From Halococcus agarilyticus (lineage in GTDB: Archaea > Halobacteriota > Halobacteria > Halobacteriales > Halococcaceae), in NCBI RefSeq assembly GCF_000334895.1, contig NZ_BAFM01000001.1, positions 186,001 through 250,000 on the forward strand: 64,000 nt of DNA. The letters run 5' to 3'. The stretch's first letter is position 1. Every line of letters begins with the position of its first letter. Position numbers and translations under genes: made by a program. This document shows positions 16,988 to 25,612 of this stretch, one piece after another. Under the pieces are notes generated by a model that searched no databases, was not told the DNA's origin, and saw nothing but the letters and a program-made list of their open reading frames with translations.

Positions 16988-17370
16988 AAGCCCTCGGAAC
17001 TGCGCGGGCCGGTGGCCCGCGCATCCGGCCTCACTTCGTTCGGTCGGACGCCTGACGGCGGTTCCTCGCCCTTTTCATGTCCGCCGGGAGAGCTTCGCTC
17101 TCCCGAGCCCTGCCTCACTTCGTTCGGCAGGACACCAGGACCGCATTGCGCGACCCGCGCTGTCGCGCGGGCACGCGCTGCCGCCTTCCCCTTCCCCGTG
17201 TTCGCACGCCCGGCGCTGTCGCGCTCAGGCGCGCTCACGGCCACCGCGCCGCACCGCTCCGCAACTGCACACACCGTCTCCGCGACCGCACGGTACCGTC
17301 ACCGCGCCGCGCCCGTCGTCACTACGACGCATCCGCCGGAGCCGCCCGACAGCGACCGACGAGCGCACAA
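16988..17370. repeat. Intergenic modular repeat, copy R4
   Basis: No gene is visible. It contains tgcgcgggcc-ggt-ggcccgcgca (17001-17023) and cgggagagc-ttc-gctctcccg (17085-17105). Two copies of the phrase cctcacttcgttcgg (about 17029 and 17113) are present, and a run of gcgc-rich short palindromes extends to about 17330. It lies between two plus-strand genes (16751 and 17404), so the hairpins might end the first transcript. The A and B boxes seen in other copies are absent. Confidence 0.6.
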
Positions 17371-17403
17371 GGTTGATGCCTCTGGCCGAAATCGATTCGT
17401 AGT

Positions 17404-17934
17404 ATGCCTGGTCCCGTATTCCTCGACGGCGAGCGCATCACCCTCCGAACCGTCGAGGAAGAGGATCTCGAGTTCCTCCAGCACGACATCAACGATCCCG
17501 AGGTCTGGCGGTCGCTCGGTGCGGTGTCGCCGGTGAACGCCGAACAGGAGCGCGAGTGGTTCGAAGGGATCGGCGACGACGGCGTGTCGCTGCTCGTCTG
17601 CGTCGAGGGCGAGCCGGTCGGGATGATCGGCCTCTCCGACGTCGTCGAGGTCTGGGGTCGCGCCGAGGTGGGCTACTGGGTGACACCCGATTCGTGGGGC
17701 GAGGGGTACGCGACCGAGGCCACCGACCTCCTCGTGGGTTACGCGTTCGACCAGCGCCGGCTCAACAAGGTCGTCGCCACCGCCTTCGAGCACAACGCTG
17801 GCTCGCGGCGCGTGCTCGAAAAGGTCGGGTTCGTCGAGGAGGGCGTCCATCGCGAGGAGGCGTTCGTGGACGGCGAGTTCGTCGACGTCCACCGATACGG
17901 CCTCCTCGCTCGCGAGTGGCGCGAGCAGCGTTGA
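17404..17934 (+). CDS. GNAT N-acetyltransferase, RimJ/RimL type
   Basis: 176 residues. It starts with the family opening GERITLRTVEEEDLEFLQ and has the acetyl-CoA loop WVTPDSWGEGYATEATDLLV. It closes with HNAGSRRVLEKVGFVEEGVHRE, a textbook RimJ/RimL pattern. The end (GLLAREWREQR) mirrors the protein at 14171-14722, which suggests an old duplication. The acceptor is unknown. It is transcribed alone, and the next gene is convergent, 40 bp away. Confidence 0.87.
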   Translation: MPGPVFLDGERITLRTVEEEDLEFLQHDINDPEVWRSLGAVSPVNAEQEREWFEGIGDDGVSLLVCVEGEPVGMIGLSDVVEVWGRAEVGYWVTPDSWGEGYATEATDLLVGYAFDQRRLNKVVATAFEHNAGSRRVLEKVGFVEEGVHREEAFVDGEFVDVHRYGLLAREWREQR

Positions 17935-17974
17935 CCCGGGTTCCCGAGCGCCCCCGAAACGGAACCGAACGGAG

Positions 17975-18424
17975 TCAGACGACCGCGTTCCAGACCGGGG
18001 CGATCACGAAGAAGAGGGAGAGATAGGCCGCGTACAGCAACACGACCATCGAGGCGGCGATGGCCCCGTTCGGTCGGCTGAGGCTGCGGTCGTTGCGCGC
18101 CTCGACCCGCAGCGCTTCGAGCTCGAAGAGGTCGGTGACGAACATTCCGACGACGAGCACCGAGAGCACGACCCCGGAGTGGAGCTCGACGGTCATGAGG
18201 TAAAACGAGCCGAGGATCAACAGGATCGTCGAGGCGGCGTGAAGCGGATGCTGGCCGACGGCCTCGGCACCCTGCTCGCGCGCATCGTTGACGTTCGACC
18301 GGTGGGCGATCGCGCGCGTGACGACGTTGGCGACCGCGAGAACGACGAGGACGTACAGGATGAGTGGGTGGTCGCCGCTCCCGAGGACCGCGTCGATCGG
18401 CCCGAACAGCGAGAGAGGTTGCAT
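17975..18424 (-). CDS. Small haloarchaeal membrane protein, unknown function
   Basis: 149 residues with four likely membrane segments: LILYVLVVLAVANVVTRAI (near 24), STILLILGSFYLMTV, VVLSVLVVGMFVTDLF, and ASMVVLLYAAYLSLFFVIA near the C-terminus. Charged loops (HRSNVNDAREQGAEAV, RVEARNDRSLSRPNG) separate them. I recognise the type as a conserved haloarchaeal family but know no function. Its ATG lies 46 bp from the stop of the NAD-kinase-like gene on the same strand, so the two may share a transcript. Confidence 0.75.
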   Translation of the reverse strand: MQPLSLFGPIDAVLGSGDHPLILYVLVVLAVANVVTRAIAHRSNVNDAREQGAEAVGQHPLHAASTILLILGSFYLMTVELHSGVVLSVLVVGMFVTDLFELEALRVEARNDRSLSRPNGAIAASMVVLLYAAYLSLFFVIAPVWNAVV

Positions 18425-18470
18425 AATCGAGCCTCCGTCGGGATCCCATTAGAGCCTTTCCCATCCCGTC

Positions 18471-19268
18471 TCACACACGGCTCGGGGACGCGAGCCGGAG
18501 CGTGCCGTCGCGGACGATCTCGACGGTGGTGCCTGGCGCGACGCTCCCCAGCGAACGCCCGTCGACGAACAGCTCCACGTCGGCGTCGTCGCGCTCGACG
18601 GTGAGCGCGATCGCCGACAGCGGCACCACCCAGTGGTCGGGATCGGTCGCGAACGGCGCGATCGGCACCACCGCAGCGGCGTCGCTGCCGGCGACCACGA
18701 CCGGGCCGCCCGCGGCGCGTGCGTACCCGCGACTTCCGGCGGGCGTCGCCACCACCACGCCGTCGGCGCGAACTCGTGCGAGCGGCGCGTCGCTCCCGAC
18801 GGACGTGTCGGCAGCCCCTGGGTCCCGATCGGACCCGGTGTCATCGGTGGCGACCGCGAACTCCGAGATGGTCGCGGGTTCGGCAGTCATCAAGGCGATG
18901 TCGCGGAGTGCACGGCCGTCGACGGTCGGGGTTTCGACCGCCATCACCGGCTGCTCGCGAACGGGGTACTCCCCGGCGAGGAAGCGCTCGATCCCGTCCG
19001 AGCTGTCCCCACGAGGAAGCGACGCGATCCCGTCGACGTCGATCGGGAGAACCGGACCGCCGACGCCGGCGGCGACGCACTCGCCCAATCCGGCGTCACC
19101 GACGGCCACCACGGCGTCGGCGTCGGTGGCGGCGGTCGCGCCCCGGCTCGCGGCGACGACGCCACCGGCATCCGCAACCGCATCGACGATCCCGGTCGGG
19201 TCGGCCTCGGGCGCGACGACACCGACGCTGGTCGCTCCGTGATCGCTCGCCGGCTCGCCATCGCTCAT
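18471..19268 (-). CDS. NAD-kinase-fold protein with degenerate catalytic motif
   Basis: 265 residues from the ATG at 19268. The C-terminal half carries the NAD-kinase phrase DGVVVATPAGSRGYARAAGGPV, equivalent to the NADP-binding DG-x-STPTGSTAY motif. The N-terminal domain has PVLPIDVDGIASL, like the PVLGIN-LGFL stretch of the family. The signature GGDGT is altered to VGDAG, keeping only the aspartate, and the following NE motif is not visible. Catalysis is therefore doubtful, and NAD(P) sensing or a changed substrate is possible. A canonical NAD kinase is presumably encoded elsewhere. Confidence 0.72.
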   Translation of the reverse strand: MSDGEPASDHGATSVGVVAPEADPTGIVDAVADAGGVVAASRGATAATDADAVVAVGDAGLGECVAAGVGGPVLPIDVDGIASLPRGDSSDGIERFLAGEYPVREQPVMAVETPTVDGRALRDIALMTAEPATISEFAVATDDTGSDRDPGAADTSVGSDAPLARVRADGVVVATPAGSRGYARAAGGPVVVAGSDAAAVVPIAPFATDPDHWVVPLSAIALTVERDDADVELFVDGRSLGSVAPGTTVEIVRDGTLRLASPSRV

Positions 19269-19428
19269 CGATCCTCGTTGCGCGCGGCGGGGCAAAAGAC
19301 TGCGGACTCGGCGCGATCGATCGGACGCCGGGACCACTCCACCATCGATCGTGGTCCGAACCGGCCCCGCGTTCGAGCCGGCCTCCGCTTCCCGAACCCT
19401 CAAGCGGAGTCGAACCGATCGGTGGCGC

Positions 19429-20739
19429 ATGACCGAGTGGATCGGCGACGTCTTCACCAGCGACACGGGCTGGAACCACCTCGAAACCCTCGTCGACATC
19501 GGCGATCGGATGGCCGGCAGCGACGGCGAGCGCCGCGCCGCAGAGGCCACCCGCGACGCGCTGGCGGGGGTCGGTGCGCGGAACCCTCGTCTGGAGGAGT
19601 TCGACATTCAGGGGTGGACCCGTGGCTCCGCGACGATCGGTGGCGGCGACCGCAGCCGCGAGACCATCGCGCTCCCGCGGAGTCCGGCTGGCGAGGTTGC
19701 AGGCGAATTCGTGGACCTCGGCTACGGCCTCCCAAGCGACTTCGAAGAGACCGACATCGAGGGGAAGGTCGTGATGGTCGCGTCGAACGTCCCCGGCCAC
19801 TACGATCGGTTCATCCACCGCCGGGAGAAGTACTACTACGCCGTCGATGGGGGTGCGGCCGCGTTCGTCTTCCGGAACCACGTCGAGGGCTGCCTCCCAC
19901 CGACCGGGAGTGTCGGCACCGAGGACTCGCCGATCGGCGAGATTCCCGCACTCGGGGTGAGCAAGGAAGTCGGGTCACGGCTCTCGCGGCGTCGGGAGGG
20001 CGAGATGGTCGAGGTGTCGGTCGCGGCCGACGTTCACGACGCGACCAGCCAGAACGTTCACGCCGATCTCGGCCCCGACACCGACGAGGCGGTGTTGGTG
20101 ACGAGTCACGTCGACGCCCACGACATCGCCGAAGGGGCGATGGACAACGGGGCCGGCACCGCCGTCGTCGTCGAGGTGGCGAAGGCGCTCGCAGACCGCG
20201 AGACGGAACTCGACACCCGCGTCCACGTCGTCGTCTACGGTGCCGAGGAGGTCGGCCTGGTGGGGTCGGCTCACGACGCCGACGAGCGCGATCACGATTC
20301 GATCAAGGCCGTGGTGAACAACGACGGCGTCGTCCGTGGACGGACGCTCAGCGCCCACACCCACGGGTTCGACGCGCTCGACGATCTCGTCACCGGGGTG
20401 GCCGACGAGTTCGACCATCCGGTCACGACGATCCCCGACCAGGGCCCGCACAGCGATCACTGGCCCTACGTCCAGTGGGGCGTTCCCGGCTACCACCTGA
20501 TGAGCGAGACGGGCGACGAGGGTCGGGGGTGGGGGCACACGTTCGCGGACACGCTGGACAAGCTCGAAGTCAGGAACCTCCGCGAACAGTCGATCCTCCT
20601 CACCGAACTGTGCGTTCGGCTCGCGGACGACGAGTTCGTGGTCGAGCACGAGGACCCGGAGACGATCGCGGCGGCACTGGAAGCCGAGGACCAGGCGGCG
20701 GGCATGAAGGTCATCGGCGACTGGCCCTACGACGGATGA
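19429..20739 (+). CDS. M28-family zinc metallopeptidase with PA-domain insert
   Basis: 436 residues. The catalytic core shows VTSHVDAHDIAEGAMDNGAG, in which His227 and the later Asp bind zinc, then YGAEEVGLVGS with the catalytic Glu pair, and a C-terminal HTFADTLDKLE histidine. An apical PA-like insert (residues about 95-190) contains VVMVASNVPGHYDRFI. No signal peptide is visible, so it is probably cytoplasmic, unlike secreted M28 aminopeptidases. It would trim peptides. It is divergent from the NAD-kinase-like gene by 160 bp. Confidence 0.88.
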   Translation: MTEWIGDVFTSDTGWNHLETLVDIGDRMAGSDGERRAAEATRDALAGVGARNPRLEEFDIQGWTRGSATIGGGDRSRETIALPRSPAGEVAGEFVDLGYGLPSDFEETDIEGKVVMVASNVPGHYDRFIHRREKYYYAVDGGAAAFVFRNHVEGCLPPTGSVGTEDSPIGEIPALGVSKEVGSRLSRRREGEMVEVSVAADVHDATSQNVHADLGPDTDEAVLVTSHVDAHDIAEGAMDNGAGTAVVVEVAKALADRETELDTRVHVVVYGAEEVGLVGSAHDADERDHDSIKAVVNNDGVVRGRTLSAHTHGFDALDDLVTGVADEFDHPVTTIPDQGPHSDHWPYVQWGVPGYHLMSETGDEGRGWGHTFADTLDKLEVRNLREQSILLTELCVRLADDEFVVEHEDPETIAAALEAEDQAAGMKVIGDWPYDG

Positions 20740-20813
20740 CCCGACGGCGATCCCACACTCGGGGGCCGGTGGAGAGCGAGCCTTTTTAGCCCGCCGCCGC
20801 CGGTCACACTCGT

Positions 20814-21878
20814 ATGCGCGACGTGCTCGCGGCGTGGCGGCCGGTCATCGACAGGGAGATCGAGCAGTTGCTCCCCCGCGAGGTCGACGACGAGTACGTC
20901 ACGAGCGCGTTCGGCGAGCCGACCTACGAGTACGACCCGGTCGCCATCCAGCGCGCGCTCCCGGACCCGATCTGGAACCTGCTCGACCGCGGCGGCAAGC
21001 GCTGGCGCGCGGTGGTCTGCTGTCTCCTGATCGACGGGTTCGGTGCGGACCCCCACGAGTACCTCCCCTACGCCTGCATCCCCGAGATCCTCCACAACGG
21101 CACGATCATCGTCGACGACGTCGAGGACGGCGCGACGATGCGCCGCGGCGAGCCCGCGCTCCACGACGAGGTCGGACTCGACATCGCACTCAACGCCGGC
21201 AACGCGATGTACTTCCTCCCGCTGAACATCGTCGCGCGCAACCCTGCCGATCTCGACGCCGGGACGCGACTCGCGATCTACGAGATGCTGATGTACGAGC
21301 TCAACCGCACCCATCTCGGCCAGGGGATGGATATCCACTGGCACAACGACGGGGCCATCCGGATGAGCGAGGCCCAGTACCTCGAGATGTGTGCGTGCAA
21401 GACCGGCTGTCTCGGCCGGATCGTCGCGCGGCTCGCCGCGCTCATCACCGGCCAGTCCGACGAAGCCGAGCGTCGCGCCGCACGCTACGCCGAGCGGATG
21501 TCGATCGCGTTCCAGATCGGCGACGACATCCTCGACGTCGAGACCGCCGACGAGGACGGCGGCGCGTTCGGCAAGGGCGTCGGCAACGACGTGCGCGAAG
21601 GGAAGAAGACGCTGATGGCGATCCACGCCGCGAACGAGGCGACCCCCGAACGGGCCGCACGGCTCGAAACGATCCTCTGGGCGGACGAGAACACCGACGC
21701 CGAGATCGAGGAGGCGATCGCCATCCTCCGCGAGACCGACAGCGTGGCCTACGCCCGCGAGCGGGCGCTCGAACTCGCCGCGGAGGCGCGCGACGCCCTC
21801 GGCGAGCTCGCCATCGACGACGACGTCGCCGACGACCTCGCGGCGTTCACCCGGTTCGTGATCGAACGCGACGCCTGA
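20814..21878 (+). CDS. idsA: Isoprenyl (geranylgeranyl-type) diphosphate synthase
   Basis: 354 residues. This is a trans-prenyltransferase. The first aspartate-rich motif is DDVED (101-105), the second is GDDILD (236-241), and RGGKRWR precedes the first. It condenses isopentenyl diphosphate with allylic diphosphates to build the C20 (or C25) chains of archaeal lipids, carotenoids and quinones. Replacement of the usual DDxxD by DDVED still preserves the DDxxD spacing. Chain length cannot be fixed by eye. It stands 75 bp after the peptidase gene on the same strand. Confidence 0.88.
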   Translation: MRDVLAAWRPVIDREIEQLLPREVDDEYVTSAFGEPTYEYDPVAIQRALPDPIWNLLDRGGKRWRAVVCCLLIDGFGADPHEYLPYACIPEILHNGTIIVDDVEDGATMRRGEPALHDEVGLDIALNAGNAMYFLPLNIVARNPADLDAGTRLAIYEMLMYELNRTHLGQGMDIHWHNDGAIRMSEAQYLEMCACKTGCLGRIVARLAALITGQSDEAERRAARYAERMSIAFQIGDDILDVETADEDGGAFGKGVGNDVREGKKTLMAIHAANEATPERAARLETILWADENTDAEIEEAIAILRETDSVAYARERALELAAEARDALGELAIDDDVADDLAAFTRFVIERDA

Positions 21879-22058
21879 TCCGCCCTCGAAACAGAGCCGG
21901 CGAGTCGGAAGCGATCTCTCGACGGCCCCCGTCCCACATGCACCGGATCGAGACGAACCCACTTTCGGTTGTGGCTCGTTCCGGTTCGCCGCTCGGACGA
22001 TTGGTTTTTATCGATCGAAGGGGACCTTCCACAATGCTTATGCCCGGCGAATCGGTCG

Positions 22059-22078
22059 GTTAGGGTGATCGACCTAAC
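22059..22078. promoter_or_regulatory. Inverted repeat directly upstream of the sugar-transferase gene
   Basis: GTTAGG (22059-22064) and CCTAAC (22073-22078) form a 6-bp inverted repeat with an 8-nt spacer that ends two bases before the ATG at 22081. A T-rich box (gtttttatcg, 22004-22013) is the likely box A. The repeat lies in the 5' leader and could be a small hairpin or operator. Confidence 0.35.
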
Positions 22079-22080
22079 GC

Positions 22081-23529
22081 ATGGAGCTCACAACGGGGTT
22101 GCGGTATCGGGTCGCGAGCGGCCTCGGGACGGTCGTTCTCACCGTGCTCTCGATCGCGGTGGCGAACCACCCGTTCGCCCAACGCCTGCTGACGTCGCTT
22201 CCCCTGTTCGGTCGGCTCGAACCGACGACGCTCACGAACGGTGCGCTGACGCTCGCCGCGGTCACGGCGCTCGTCGTGGTGTTCGCCGCCCTGCTGCCGC
22301 TGTTCAAGCCACGACCGCGGCGGATCCTCGATACGATCTCGCTTGCGGTCCGGCGGCTGCTCGGTGCGTGTCTCGCGCTCGCCGCGATCGGCTACCTCGA
22401 CTACACCTACCGACTGCCGCGAACGACGCTCGTGACGATGACGGTGCTGCTGTGTTGCTGTCTCCCGGTGTGGTTCGTCGTGATCCGTCGCCGACCGGTG
22501 GCCGGGAGCGAGCGGGTCGTGCTGGTCGGCGACGATCCCGGAGCGATGGAGGAGCTCCTCGAAACCACCGACCTCTCGGTCGTGGGGTACGTCGCGCCCA
22601 CGATCCAGTACGATCCCGCTCCCACGAACGGTGAGCCGCCAGTGCGGTTCGCCGACGGCGGCACGCACCAGCGAGCCGGGCTCGACGACCTCGAGTGCCT
22701 CGGTGGGCTCTCCCGGCTCGGCGAGACGTTCGTCGAACACGACATCGACACGGCGGTGCTCGCGTTCGAGCGGTCGGATCGTGCGGATTTCTTCAGCGCG
22801 CTCGCGGAGTGTTACGACCACGGCGTGCGCGCGAAGGCCCACCGAAAACACGTCGACAGCGTCCTGACCACCGACACGAGCGTGGTCGGCCTCGTCGACA
22901 TCGAACTCGAACCGTGGGACTGGGAGGACCGGGCACTGAAGCGGGCGTTCGACGTCGTCTTCGCCGCGATCGGCCTGGTGGTGCTCCTCCCGATCATCGT
23001 GCCGATCGCGGTCGCGGTCAAGCTCGACAGCCCCGGGCCGGTGCTCTACGGCCAGGAACGCACCGCGGAGTTCGGCGAGACGTTCGAGATCAAGAAGTTC
23101 CGCAGCATGGTCGACGACGCCGAGGCCACGACCGGGGCAAAACTGAGCGAGGAGGACTCCGGCGGGGTGGACCCCCGCGTGACGCGAACCGGTCGGGTGC
23201 TCAGACGGACCCACCTCGACGAGATCCCCCAACTCTGGTCGATACTGGTGGGTGATATGGCGGTCGTCGGACCGCGACCGGAGCGACCCGAACTCGACGC
23301 CGACATCGAGACGGGAGTCGCGGAGTGGCGGCGGCGGTGGTTCGTGAAGCCTGGCCTGACCGGGTTCGCCCAGATCAACGGCGCGACCGGCCACGAGCCC
23401 GAGCAGAAACTCCGGTACGACACGCAGTACATCCACCAGCAGTCCTTTTGGATCGACGTGAAGATCGTGGTTCGCCAGGTCTGGCAGGTCGTGAGCGAAG
23501 CGGCGTCGGTGTTCGCCGACGACGAGTGA
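22081..23529 (+). CDS. Bacterial-type sugar-phosphate (undecaprenyl/polyprenyl) transferase
   Basis: 482 residues. Several N-terminal membrane segments (to about residue 140) are followed by a Rossmann-like domain (RVVLVGDDPGAMEELLETTD). The C-terminal transferase domain is of the PF02397 type: KRAFDVVFAAIGLVVLLPII, then SPGPVLYGQERTAEFG, KFRSM, and WFVKPGLTGFAQING. The enzyme loads a sugar phosphate onto a membrane polyprenyl phosphate, the first step of a surface glycan or exopolysaccharide. No other glycan gene is close. The layout is the WbaP/exopolysaccharide polyprenyl glycosylphosphotransferase one. Confidence 0.9.
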   Translation: MELTTGLRYRVASGLGTVVLTVLSIAVANHPFAQRLLTSLPLFGRLEPTTLTNGALTLAAVTALVVVFAALLPLFKPRPRRILDTISLAVRRLLGACLALAAIGYLDYTYRLPRTTLVTMTVLLCCCLPVWFVVIRRRPVAGSERVVLVGDDPGAMEELLETTDLSVVGYVAPTIQYDPAPTNGEPPVRFADGGTHQRAGLDDLECLGGLSRLGETFVEHDIDTAVLAFERSDRADFFSALAECYDHGVRAKAHRKHVDSVLTTDTSVVGLVDIELEPWDWEDRALKRAFDVVFAAIGLVVLLPIIVPIAVAVKLDSPGPVLYGQERTAEFGETFEIKKFRSMVDDAEATTGAKLSEEDSGGVDPRVTRTGRVLRRTHLDEIPQLWSILVGDMAVVGPRPERPELDADIETGVAEWRRRWFVKPGLTGFAQINGATGHEPEQKLRYDTQYIHQQSFWIDVKIVVRQVWQVVSEAASVFADDE

Positions 23530-23667
23530 TCGGAGGATCTTCGTCCCGGAGCTAGCGAGGAGCGGCCGCGGTCACACGATCGGCACGCGATAGGCGATCG
23601 TCGATGATCGTATATGTGAATATATGCCAAACCCACATGATAGACTAATATCGATCTGCTGGAAACC

Positions 23668-23677
23668 CTTTTATAAC
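23668..23677 (+). promoter_or_regulatory. Box A of the porAB operon
   Basis: The motif cttttataac, about 40 nt before the porA ATG, is one of the cleanest archaeal TATA elements in the window. It implies a leader of roughly 15 nt. Confidence 0.6.
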
Positions 23678-23713
23678 ATCGTCACAAACGCCACCACACG
23701 CGCGAGGACAGCC

Positions 23714-25609
23714 ATGACAGGAAACGAACTCATCTGGCGGATCGCGGGCGGTTCCGGCGACGGGATCGACTCCACCAGCCAGAGCTTCACCAAGGCACTG
23801 ATGCGGGCTGGATTGAACGTCTTTACGCACCGACACTACCCGTCGCGCATCCGTGGCGGCCACACCTACGTCGAGGTCCGTGCGGCCGAGCACGAGGTGA
23901 AATCCCGCGGCGACGGGTTCAACTTCCTGCTCGCGCTCGGCGACAGCTTCGCACGCAACCCCCAGGACGAGGCCTACTACGGCAACGAGGAGGCCAAGCC
24001 GCTGTCGGAGAACCTCGACGACCTCCGGGAGGGCGGCGTGATCGTCTACGACGAGGGGCTGCTCGACGAGAGCGAGATCGACGACTTCGAGGAGCGGGTC
24101 GAGGCGAACGACTGGCACGTCTACCCGATGGATCTCCGCGGCATCGCGCGCGAGCACGGCCGCGAGATCATGCGCAACACCGCGGGCGTCGCCGTGACGG
24201 CCGCACTCCTCGGAATGGACACCGACCCCTTCGAGGAGCTCATGAGCGACAACATGGGTGGGGACATCCTCGACGACAACCTCACCGTGCTGGAGGAGGC
24301 CTACGAGACGGCGGCGGACCTCGATCACAGCCACGACCTCGAAGCCCCGACCGCCGACGAGCACGACGAACAGCAGGTGCTGCTCAACGGCTCGAACGCG
24401 CTGGCGTACGGCGCGCTCGACGAGGGCTGTCGGTTCATCGCGGGCTACCCGATGACCCCCTGGACCGACGTGTTCACCATCATGACCCAGCATCTCCCCG
24501 AGGTGGGCGGGATCTCCGAACAGGTCGAGGACGAGATCGCCGCCGCCTCGCTCGCCATCGGGGCCTCTCACGCCGGCGTGAAGGCGATGAGTGGCTCCTC
24601 GGGTGGCGGGTTCGCGCTGATGAGCGAACCGCTCGGACTGGCGGAGATGACCGAGACGCCGCTCGTGCTCGTGGAGGCGATGCGCGCGGGGCCCTCGACC
24701 GGGATGCCGACCAAACCCGAGCAGGCCGACCTCGAACACATCCTCTACACCAGCCAGGGCGACTCCAATCGTGTAGTGTTCGCGCCGAGCACCGTCGCGG
24801 AGTGTTACGACCAGGCGCGCGAGGCGTTCCGGGTGGCCTACGAGTACCAGATCCCCGCCGTGATCGTGATCGACCAGAAGCTCTCGGGCGAGACGATCAA
24901 CGTTCCCGAGGCCCACTTCGATCGCGAACCCAACCCCGATCTCGGGAGCACGCTGACCGAGGAGGAGATCGCGGAAGCGTCCCACCACGCCTCGGGGAAG
25001 TTCAACCGGTTCCAGCACGATCCCGAAGACGGCGTGAGCCCCCGATCGATCCCCGGCCAGTCCGACGGCCGGTTCCTCGCGTCGGGCAACGAGCACACTC
25101 CCCAAGGGCATATCTCCGAGGACCCCGACAACCGGGTGGCCCAGACCGACCGCCGCCTCCGCAAGCTCGACGCGATCCGCGAGGACTTAGACGACACCGA
25201 ACTCGACCGGCAGACGCATTACGGACCGGACGACGCCGAGTACGGCATCCTGACGTGGGGCAGCCAGCAGAGCACCGTCGAGGAGGCCGTCGAGCGGCTC
25301 AACGACGACGGGCACTCGGTGAAGGCCCTCGGCGTGAGCGACCTGATGCCCTACCCGAAAGCCGACGTCACCGAGTTCCTCGAATCGGTCGAGGACTGTC
25401 TCGTGGTCGAGATGAACGCGAGCGCACAGTTCCGCGGGCTCACCCAGAAGGAGCTGGGCCGCTTCGGCGAGAAGCTATCGAGTCTGCTGAAATACAACGG
25501 CAATCCGTTCGAACCGGCCGAGATCGTCGAGGGGTTCGAAGTGCAGGTGAACGGCGGCACCGAACCCCCGACGGCGCAGGTCCGGATCGAACCCGCCGCA
25601 GGTGATTAA
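23714..25609 (+). CDS. porA: Pyruvate:ferredoxin oxidoreductase alpha subunit (PorA), fused gamma-alpha
   Basis: 631 residues from the ATG at 23714. The gamma-type N-domain shows GGSGDGIDSTSQ and PSRIRGGHTYVEV. The alpha domain begins near residue 230 (LAYGALDEGCRFIAGYPMTPWTD) and contains GPSTGMPTKPEQADLEH. It is longer than the KorA paralogue at 714-2480, mainly in the gamma domain and in the stretch before the C-terminal domain. A box A precedes it and porB starts four bases after its stop, so they form one operon. With PorB it would turn pyruvate, CoA and oxidised ferredoxin into acetyl-CoA, CO2 and reduced ferredoxin. The pyruvate assignment rests on length and the adjacent lrp gene. Confidence 0.9.
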   Translation: MTGNELIWRIAGGSGDGIDSTSQSFTKALMRAGLNVFTHRHYPSRIRGGHTYVEVRAAEHEVKSRGDGFNFLLALGDSFARNPQDEAYYGNEEAKPLSENLDDLREGGVIVYDEGLLDESEIDDFEERVEANDWHVYPMDLRGIAREHGREIMRNTAGVAVTAALLGMDTDPFEELMSDNMGGDILDDNLTVLEEAYETAADLDHSHDLEAPTADEHDEQQVLLNGSNALAYGALDEGCRFIAGYPMTPWTDVFTIMTQHLPEVGGISEQVEDEIAAASLAIGASHAGVKAMSGSSGGGFALMSEPLGLAEMTETPLVLVEAMRAGPSTGMPTKPEQADLEHILYTSQGDSNRVVFAPSTVAECYDQAREAFRVAYEYQIPAVIVIDQKLSGETINVPEAHFDREPNPDLGSTLTEEEIAEASHHASGKFNRFQHDPEDGVSPRSIPGQSDGRFLASGNEHTPQGHISEDPDNRVAQTDRRLRKLDAIREDLDDTELDRQTHYGPDDAEYGILTWGSQQSTVEEAVERLNDDGHSVKALGVSDLMPYPKADVTEFLESVEDCLVVEMNASAQFRGLTQKELGRFGEKLSSLLKYNGNPFEPAEIVEGFEVQVNGGTEPPTAQVRIEPAAGD

Positions 25610-25612
25610 TCA

